From assembly GCF_028291725.1 (NCBI RefSeq), contig NZ_JAQGNT010000007.1, forward strand, positions 62,001-126,000: a stretch of 64,000 nucleotides of DNA, given 5' to 3'. Both the position numbers and the translations under genes were made by a program. How positions within the stretch are numbered: the first letter of the stretch is position 1; each line of letters opens with the position of its first letter. Under the pieces are notes generated by a model that worked only from the letters and a program-made list of their open reading frames with translations, did not search any database and had not been told where the DNA came from. The DNA comes from Hydrocarboniphaga sp. (lineage in GTDB: Bacteria; Pseudomonadota; Gammaproteobacteria; Nevskiales; Nevskiaceae). Positions 59,158-64,000 of this stretch are shown here, piece by piece.

Positions 59158-60309
59158 ATGAAAAAACACTTCGCCACCCGAACCATCCACGCCGGCCAGT
59201 CGCCCGATCCCTCGACCGGCGCGATCATGCCGCCGATCTACGCGACCTCCACCTACGTGCAGGAAAGCCCCGGCGTGCACAAGGGCTATGAGTATTCGCG
59301 CTCGCAGAATCCGACGCGCTTCGCCTACGAGCGCTGCGTCGCCGACCTGGAGAGCGGCACGCGCGGCTATGCCTTCGCATCCGGGCTCGCGGCGACGTCG
59401 ACGATTCTCGATCTGCTCGAACCCGGCGCGCATGTGATCGCCAGCGACGATATGTACGGCGGCAGCTATCGTCTGTTCGCGCGGGTGCGCGCCCGCTCGG
59501 CCGGGCTGGAGTTCAGCTATGTCGACATGCGCGACGCCCGCAACGTCGAAGCCGCGATCCGGCCGAACACGAAAATGATCTGGGTCGAGACGCCGACCAA
59601 CCCGATGATGCGGCTCGCCGACCTGGCGGCAATCGCGGCCATCGCGAAACGGCACGGCATTCTCGCGGCGGCGGACAACACCTTCGCCAGCCCTTATCTG
59701 CAGCGTCCGCTGGAGCTGGGCTTCGGCCTGGTGATGCATTCCGCGACCAAGTACTTGAACGGCCATTCCGACATGGTCGGCGGCGTTGCAGTCGTGGGTG
59801 ATGACACCGAACTCGCCGAACGGCTGGCGTTCCTGCAGAACGCGGTCGGCGCCATCGCCGGGCCGTTCGATTCGTTCCTCGCGCTGCGCGGCGTCAAGAC
59901 ACTGGCGATCCGCATGCAGCGGCACTGCGAGAATGCGCTGGCGCTCGCGGCCTGGCTGGAGGCGCATCCCAAGGTTGCGCGCGTCCACTATCCCGGCCTT
60001 GCGTCGCATCCCCAGCACGAACTCGCGCGGCGGCAGATGAGCAGCGGTTACGGCGGCATGATTTCGATCGATCTCAAGGGAGCCTTGCCGGAGGCGCGGC
60101 GTTTTCTGGAACGCTGCGAGCTGTTCGCGCTCGCCGAAAGTCTCGGCGGCGTCGAGAGCCTGATCGAGCATCCGGCGATCATGACCCACGCGACGATCCC
60201 GCCGGAGACGCGCGCGCAGCTCGGCATCAGCGACACGCTGTGCCGGCTGTCGGTGGGCATCGAAGACGTCGAGGATCTCAAGGCCGATCTCGATCGGGCC
60301 TTGAGCTAA
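59158..60309 (+). CDS. Cystathionine gamma-lyase/gamma-synthase family enzyme
   Basis: The 383-residue PLP enzyme of the Cys/Met metabolism family has the PLP lysine in SATKYLNGHSDMVGG (about residue 200), YEYSRSQNPTR, and SLGGVESLIEHPAIMTH. The partner cystathionine beta-synthase upstream favours cystathionine gamma-lyase in reverse transsulfuration, giving cysteine; gamma-synthase is possible. It follows the DUF559 gene and repeat. Confidence 0.9.
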   Translation: MKKHFATRTIHAGQSPDPSTGAIMPPIYATSTYVQESPGVHKGYEYSRSQNPTRFAYERCVADLESGTRGYAFASGLAATSTILDLLEPGAHVIASDDMYGGSYRLFARVRARSAGLEFSYVDMRDARNVEAAIRPNTKMIWVETPTNPMMRLADLAAIAAIAKRHGILAAADNTFASPYLQRPLELGFGLVMHSATKYLNGHSDMVGGVAVVGDDTELAERLAFLQNAVGAIAGPFDSFLALRGVKTLAIRMQRHCENALALAAWLEAHPKVARVHYPGLASHPQHELARRQMSSGYGGMISIDLKGALPEARRFLERCELFALAESLGGVESLIEHPAIMTHATIPPETRAQLGISDTLCRLSVGIEDVEDLKADLDRALS

Positions 60310-60320
60310 AACCGTAAGGC

Positions 60321-60638
60321 TTAGCTTTTCTCGGCGTCGCGCTTGGCCTTCATCGCGGCCATCGCCGAGACGATTTCGCCCTTGGTCAAGTAGCCGTCCT
60401 TGTCCGCGTCGATCTCGGAGAAGTGCTCGGACACACGCGGCATGCCGGCCTTGGCCTCGTCCGGGCTCAGCTTGCCGTCGTGATTCGCGTCGGCCGCCTC
60501 GAATTTCTGTTGCAGCATGGCCATGGCTTTCTCGGCCTTGTCGCTGCCCGTCGCATCCTGTGCGTTCGCGGCGGTGGCCGCGACAGCGCAGCAGGCCAAC
60601 ATCGTCAACATCACTCGGCGCTTCATCGGCTTGGGCAT
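60321..60638 (-). CDS. EF-hand domain exported protein
   Basis: The 105-residue protein has a signal peptide (RVMLTMLACCAVAATAANA) and two EF-hand loops, DANHDGKLSPDE and DADKDGYLTKGE. These calcium-binding loops match the consensus. A role in the envelope is likely; no partner is known. The ATG has a GGAG ribosome site. Confidence 0.88.
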   Translation of the reverse strand: MPKPMKRRVMLTMLACCAVAATAANAQDATGSDKAEKAMAMLQQKFEAADANHDGKLSPDEAKAGMPRVSEHFSEIDADKDGYLTKGEIVSAMAAMKAKRDAEKS

Positions 60639-60759
60639 CCTGATCTCCTGGTAGTTGGGCCCGCGGGTTCCGAGCCGGGCCGCGACAGCCTACTAGGCCC
60701 CGGCCAGTGGAAGATTGCGATTTCTCACTAATTTGTTGCATGGCGTTACGCGCGGTGGC

Positions 60760-62157
60760 TCACATCACCCGTGACGCCAGCGCCGGGTGCTGCTCGATCG
60801 CGTCCTCGATGATCTCCAGCGAATGCTGGCAGTCATCGCGACTCGACGCGCCGCCCAGGCATACGCGTACCGCCTCCGGTGCACCGCCGCTGACGGTGAA
60901 CGTGTCCGACACCACGACGCCGACGCCATGCGAACGCAGGTGCGCAGCGAACTCGATGCGGTTCCAGGGCTGGGGCACGCTCAGCCACAGGTGGAACGCT
61001 TCCGGATGCGCCACGTACTGCGCCTGCCGCAGCACGCGCCGCGCGATGTTCTGGCGCAGCTTCGATTCCTCGCGGATCGCGGTCGTCGACGCGACGACGG
61101 TACCGTCGTCGATCCAGCGCGTCGCCAGTGCCACCGACAGCGGCGAGGCCATCACCGAGGTGGTGCGCAAGGTCGCCTGCACGCGCGCCGTGTAGCGCAC
61201 GTTGGGCGTGCACAGGTAGGCGATGCGCAGGCCGGCGCCCAGGTGCTTGGCGAAGCCGGTGATATAGAACGTCAGCTCGGGCGCCAGCGTCGCCAGCGGC
61301 GGCGGACTTTGCGCCGGCAAAAAACCATAGGCATCGTCCTCGATGATCGGCACCGCGTGTCGCCGCGCGATCTCGGTGATCGCCTGGCGGCGCTGCAGCG
61401 ACATCGTCGCCGTGGTCGGGTTCAGCAGGGTCGGATTGCAATACAGCGCCTTGGGCGGATCGGCCGCGCACAACGCGCCGAAAGCTTCGGGATCGATGCC
61501 CTCGTCGTCGATCGGCAGGCCGATCAGGCGGATGCCGAGATGCGCGGCGATGCCCTTGATGCCGGGATAGGTGACGGCCTCGCAGGCGATCGCATCGCCG
61601 GCGCGTGCCAGCACCGTGAACAGCGCCAGCAGCGCGCCCTGCACGCCCGGGCACACCAGCACGCGCTGCGTCGCCAGACCCGGCAGCCGCGGCGCCAGCC
61701 AGCGCACACCGGCCGCGCGGTCATCAAAGCTGCCGCCGAATTCCTGGTAACGCAGCAGATCGTAGGGATCGACGCGCTGCAGGCTGGCAATGCCGTCGCG
61801 AAACCGCTCGAGTAGGGCCGGATCGCCAGGCTCCGGCGGCATGTTCATCGTCATGTCGATCAACGAGGCCGCCAAGGGGCGCTTCACCGGATCGGCGCGC
61901 ACTGCCTCGCGTACCACGGTGCCGACGCCGGGCCGCGAGTCGATCAGCCCGCGGCGCTGCGCCTCGGCATAACCGCGCGCGGCGGTGGTGAAGTTCAGAT
62001 CCAGCGCCGCCGCGAGCACCCGCAGGGTCGGCAGCTTCTGGTTGGCGGTCAGTTGCCCGGACTGGATGTCGGCCGCGATCGCATCGGCGATCACCCTATA
62101 CGCCGGCCCCTCGTTGCGGCGCAGCGCAGCGGCCCAGCGGCTGGTGTGATTCGACAC
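60760..62157 (-). CDS. MocR-type regulator (GntR HTH plus aminotransferase domain)
   Basis: The 465-residue protein has an N-terminal GntR winged helix (IADAIAADIQSGQLTANQKLPTLRVLAAALDLNFTTAARGYAEAQRRGLI, about 18-75) and a class I aminotransferase-like domain with the PLP lysine in FYITGFAKHLGAGLRIAYL. MocR proteins use PLP as a sensor ligand. It starts with GTG (GGAG 6 bases upstream) and diverges from the Nit1C-type genes, which it probably controls. A 341-base gap with ATCAAT boxes lies between them. Confidence 0.9.
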   Translation of the reverse strand: MSNHTSRWAAALRRNEGPAYRVIADAIAADIQSGQLTANQKLPTLRVLAAALDLNFTTAARGYAEAQRRGLIDSRPGVGTVVREAVRADPVKRPLAASLIDMTMNMPPEPGDPALLERFRDGIASLQRVDPYDLLRYQEFGGSFDDRAAGVRWLAPRLPGLATQRVLVCPGVQGALLALFTVLARAGDAIACEAVTYPGIKGIAAHLGIRLIGLPIDDEGIDPEAFGALCAADPPKALYCNPTLLNPTTATMSLQRRQAITEIARRHAVPIIEDDAYGFLPAQSPPPLATLAPELTFYITGFAKHLGAGLRIAYLCTPNVRYTARVQATLRTTSVMASPLSVALATRWIDDGTVVASTTAIREESKLRQNIARRVLRQAQYVAHPEAFHLWLSVPQPWNRIEFAAHLRSHGVGVVVSDTFTVSGGAPEAVRVCLGGASSRDDCQHSLEIIEDAIEQHPALASRVM

Positions 62158-62168
62158 GAGGATCTCCG

Positions 62169-62337
62169 ATCAACTGAAACAGCTATCCGATCAATGTCGG
62201 CATTATGCATCAGACCATGCGAACAATGCACCAGCCTGAGACAATTTGCCCCAGCCTGGAGCAGCGCCGGGCTGATCAGACTCTCGCTCCCCGAAAGACC
62301 CGGAATCCTATCAATGGGCGATCAATACGCGATCAAT
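62169..62337. promoter_or_regulatory. ATCAAT box arrays, probable MocR operator
   Basis: Boxes ATCAAC at 62169, ATCAAT at 62190, and three ATCAAT at 62310, 62321 and 62332, all in one orientation. The last three are 11 bases apart and the first two 21 apart, so each set is in helical phase. It lies in the gap between the MocR-type gene and the Nit1C-type genes. Direct-repeat operators are usual for MocR proteins. Confidence 0.6.
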
Positions 62338-62498
62338 CAAAAGTCGGGCAGCAGAATTTCCAAGCCTTCCAATATTGTCTCCCGTTGATCGCATTTTCAG
62401 CCGGCCAGGCACGCAACAAGTGGCACAAGGGTTGCGCCTCGTCTGCCACCGGCACCGATGCTTCGGCGCCAGGAACCGCAAACCAACAGGAGCCACCG

Positions 62499-62981
62499 AT
62501 GCCCGCCGTCAACATTCCCGCACACAAGAAAGGTGATTTCTTCGTCGATTACGAAGAGAAAGTCTTTGAAGACGTCAAAGCCAAGACCGGCGAGAAAGCG
62601 CTGGTCACGTTTCACACCGTCGCGTTCGAGGGCTCGATCGGCCTGGTCAACCTGCTCCAGGCCAAGCGTCTGCAGCGCAAGGGCTTCGAAACTTCGGTAC
62701 TGCTATACGGCCCCGGCGTCACGCTCGGCGTGCAGCGCGGTTTCCCGACGCTGGGCGACGACGCTTTTCCCGGCCATCAGAATTTCAACAATCAGCTGAA
62801 GGCGTTCATGGACGAAGGCGGCAAGGTCTACGCCTGCCGCTTTGCGCTGCAGGCTCTGTACGGCCACGGCGAAGCCGCGCTGCAGCCAGGCATACGCCCG
62901 ATCAGCCCGCTCGACGTGCTGGATCTGATGCTGATCCACCGCAACGCCGACGCATTCACGATGCATACCTGGACGCTCTGA
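62499..62981 (+). CDS. MSMEG_0572/Sll0783 family protein of the Nit1C cluster
   Basis: The 160-residue protein matches the family named after MSMEG_0572 and Sll0783, called nitrogen starvation response proteins: [54 protein letters not shown]. The fold resembles DsrE-like proteins. It is a regular member of Nit1C clusters with a nitrilase, and such clusters were linked to cyanide use as nitrogen source. The ATG at 62499 has an AGGAG ribosome site; the longer frame upstream is noncoding. Confidence 0.88.
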   Translation: MPAVNIPAHKKGDFFVDYEEKVFEDVKAKTGEKALVTFHTVAFEGSIGLVNLLQAKRLQRKGFETSVLLYGPGVTLGVQRGFPTLGDDAFPGHQNFNNQLKAFMDEGGKVYACRFALQALYGHGEAALQPGIRPISPLDVLDLMLIHRNADAFTMHTWTL

Positions 62982-63021
62982 GATCGCCATGCGTACCGCC
63001 ATCGTGGCGATCGTAGCTTTT

Positions 63022-63099
63022 GTAGGTTGGGGTGAGCGCAGCGAACCCCAACATCGCGCGCTCGACATGTTGGGCATCGCTGCGCTCAGCCCAACCTAC
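63022..63099. repeat. Type A palindromic repeat, copy 5
   Basis: Left arm GTAGGTTGGGGTGAGC is intact. The right arm has changes (GGGCATCGCTGCGCTCAGCCCAACC), so pairing is weaker. It lies between the two genes of the Nit1C-type cluster. Confidence 0.9.
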
Positions 63100-63119
63100 G
63101 GTCTCGACGGAGGTGCGCG

Positions 63120-64000
63120 ATGAGCACCGTCATCCGCGCCGCCGCCGCCCAGCTCTCGCCGGTGCTGGGCAGCCGCGAGGGCACCTTGGCCAAGGTCGTC
63201 GACGCAATTGCGGCAGCGGCGCGCCAAGGCGCCCAGCTGATCGTGTTCCCGGAGACGGTGGTGCCCTACTACCCGTACTTCTCCTTCATCACGCCCGCGG
63301 TGGCGATGGGCCCGGCGCATCTGGCGCTGTACGAGCAGGCAGTGACGGTGCCCAGCGCCGCCACCGAACTCGTCGGCTCGGCGGCGAAGCGGCACGGCAT
63401 CGTCGTCGTGCTCGGTGTCAACGAGCGCGATCACGGCACGCTCTACAACACGCAGCTGGTGTTCGACACCAGCGGCGAGATCGTGCTGAAACGCCGCAAG
63501 ATCACGCCGACCTATCACGAGCGCATGGTCTGGGGTCAGGGCGACGGCAGCGGCCTGAAAGTGGTCGACACCGCGGTCGGCCGCGTCGGCGCGCTCGCCT
63601 GCTGGGAGCACTACAACCCGCTCGCCCGCTATGCACTGATGGCGCAGCACGAGCAGATCCATTGCAGCCAGTTTCCGGGTTCGCTGGTCGGCCCGATTTT
63701 CGCCGAGCAGATGGAACTCAGCGTGCGCAACCACGCACTGGAATCCGGCTGTTTCGGCATCAATGCGACCGGCTGGCTGAGCGAAGAACAGATCGTGGCC
63801 ATCACACCCGATCCGCAGCTGCAGAAAGCGATGCACGGCGGCTGCTATACCGCGATCGTGTCGCCGGAAGGCAAGCATCTGTGCGAGCCGCTGCGCGAAG
63901 GCGAAGGCCTGTGCGTGGCCGACCTCGACTTCGCGCTGATCACCAAGCGCAAACGCATGATGGATTCGGTCGGCCACTACGCGCGCCCGGAATTGCTGTC
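63120..64000 (+). CDS. Nitrilase (Nit1 type), truncated by the window end
   Basis: The open frame from ATG 63120 (GGAGG ribosome site 6 bases upstream) runs 293 codons to the end of the window without a stop. Catalytic residues of the nitrilase family are in place: Glu45 ([13 protein letters not shown]), Lys127 ([16 protein letters not shown]) and Cys161 ([11 protein letters not shown]). The family is Nit1 of the Nit1C cluster, with the neighbour gene at 62499. Substrate may be a nitrile or cyanide derivative. Confidence 0.92.
   Translation, partial: MSTVIRAAAAQLSPVLGSREGTLAKVVDAIAAAARQGAQLIVFPETVVPYYPYFSFITPAVAMGPAHLALYEQAVTVPSAATELVGSAAKRHGIVVVLGVNERDHGTLYNTQLVFDTSGEIVLKRRKITPTYHERMVWGQGDGSGLKVVDTAVGRVGALACWEHYNPLARYALMAQHEQIHCSQFPGSLVGPIFAEQMELSVRNHALESGCFGINATGWLSEEQIVAITPDPQLQKAMHGGCYTAIVSPEGKHLCEPLREGEGLCVADLDFALITKRKRMMDSVGHYARPELL

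Noticed and set aside
57205-60741. Minus-strand open frame of 1178 codons
   Set aside because: It is antisense to cbs, DUF559 and the cystathionine lyase genes, is full of Arg, Gln and His as expected for a GC-rich shadow frame, and has no recognisable domain.
2107-63099. CRISPR array made of the repeats
   Set aside because: The repeats are dispersed single palindromes between genes, without regular spacers or cas genes.
2107-63099. A RAYT transposase for the palindromic repeats
   Set aside because: No Y1 HUH transposase of the REP-associated type is present in the window, so the mobilising enzyme must lie elsewhere if it exists.
1-64000. tRNA or rRNA genes
   Set aside because: No cloverleaf or conserved rRNA segment was recognised by eye; a covariance search would be needed to exclude small RNAs.

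Overview
The window is a GC-rich chromosomal segment of a gammaproteobacterium. The best guess is Xanthomonadales/Lysobacterales or a neighbouring order. This rests on the gene order rpoE-rseA-degP-lepA-lepB-DUF4845-rnc-era-recO, the pdxJ-acpS-barA-cysM-rlmD block, the nadB/rpoE divergence, GspA/GspB, and many REP-like palindromes that read GTAGGTTGGGG, GTAGGTCGGCAA or GTAGGAGCGG at their ends.

Layout. 1-2.1 kb: end of a GspA/ExeA-type gene, then gspB. 2.2-13.2 kb, mostly minus strand: purine salvage (methylthioinosine phosphorylase, hpt), nagZ, L,D-transpeptidase, CYTH protein, rlmD, a 3'-5' exonuclease, cysM, the BarA/GacS-type hybrid kinase (plus strand), acpS and pdxJ. 13.2-29.9 kb: accessory region between pdxJ and recO, two genes that are adjacent in many relatives. 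It holds a Dyp-type peroxidase, a six-gene plus-strand operon (alpha-oxoamine synthase, outer-membrane protein, class 3 lipase, MMPL/RND transporter, LolA-like protein, beta-barrel protein), a scarred stretch (DUF1353, HlyD fragment, IS66 remnant), and a regulatory island. The island has a winged-helix/Ser-Thr kinase/TPR protein, a downstream protein with tandem CNKSICT repeats, a divergent LuxR regulator and a 26-residue peptide gene.

29.9-39.2 kb: recO, era, rnc, DUF4845, lepB, lepA, glutaredoxin-like, DegP/MucD, rseA and rpoE, all minus strand, with rseB missing. 39.3-49.3 kb: nadB, a TIGR01777 epimerase, and a complete succinate dehydrogenase locus. That locus is read from a DUF1674/SDHAF4-like gene through sdhC, sdhD, sdhA, a DUF2939 gene, sdhB, sdhE and ygfX; ygfZ and a FecR/SPOR protein follow. 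49.4-57.2 kb: a CheR-PAS-GGDEF-EAL fusion, an ArgD-type aminotransferase, a TesB-like thioesterase and a two-cytochrome plus DUF2970 operon. 57.3-60.3 kb: reverse transsulfuration pair (cystathionine beta-synthase, cystathionine gamma-lyase/synthase) split by a DUF559 nuclease gene. 60.3-64 kb: an EF-hand protein, then a MocR-type regulator divergent from the start of a Nit1C-type cluster (MSMEG_0572/Sll0783-like protein and a nitrilase cut by the window end).

Seven families of short palindromic repeats sit between genes. One family provides the stop codons of four genes, and one copy of another carries a foreign palindrome inside it. All identifications come from reading the sequence and from knowledge of protein families; no database search was run.
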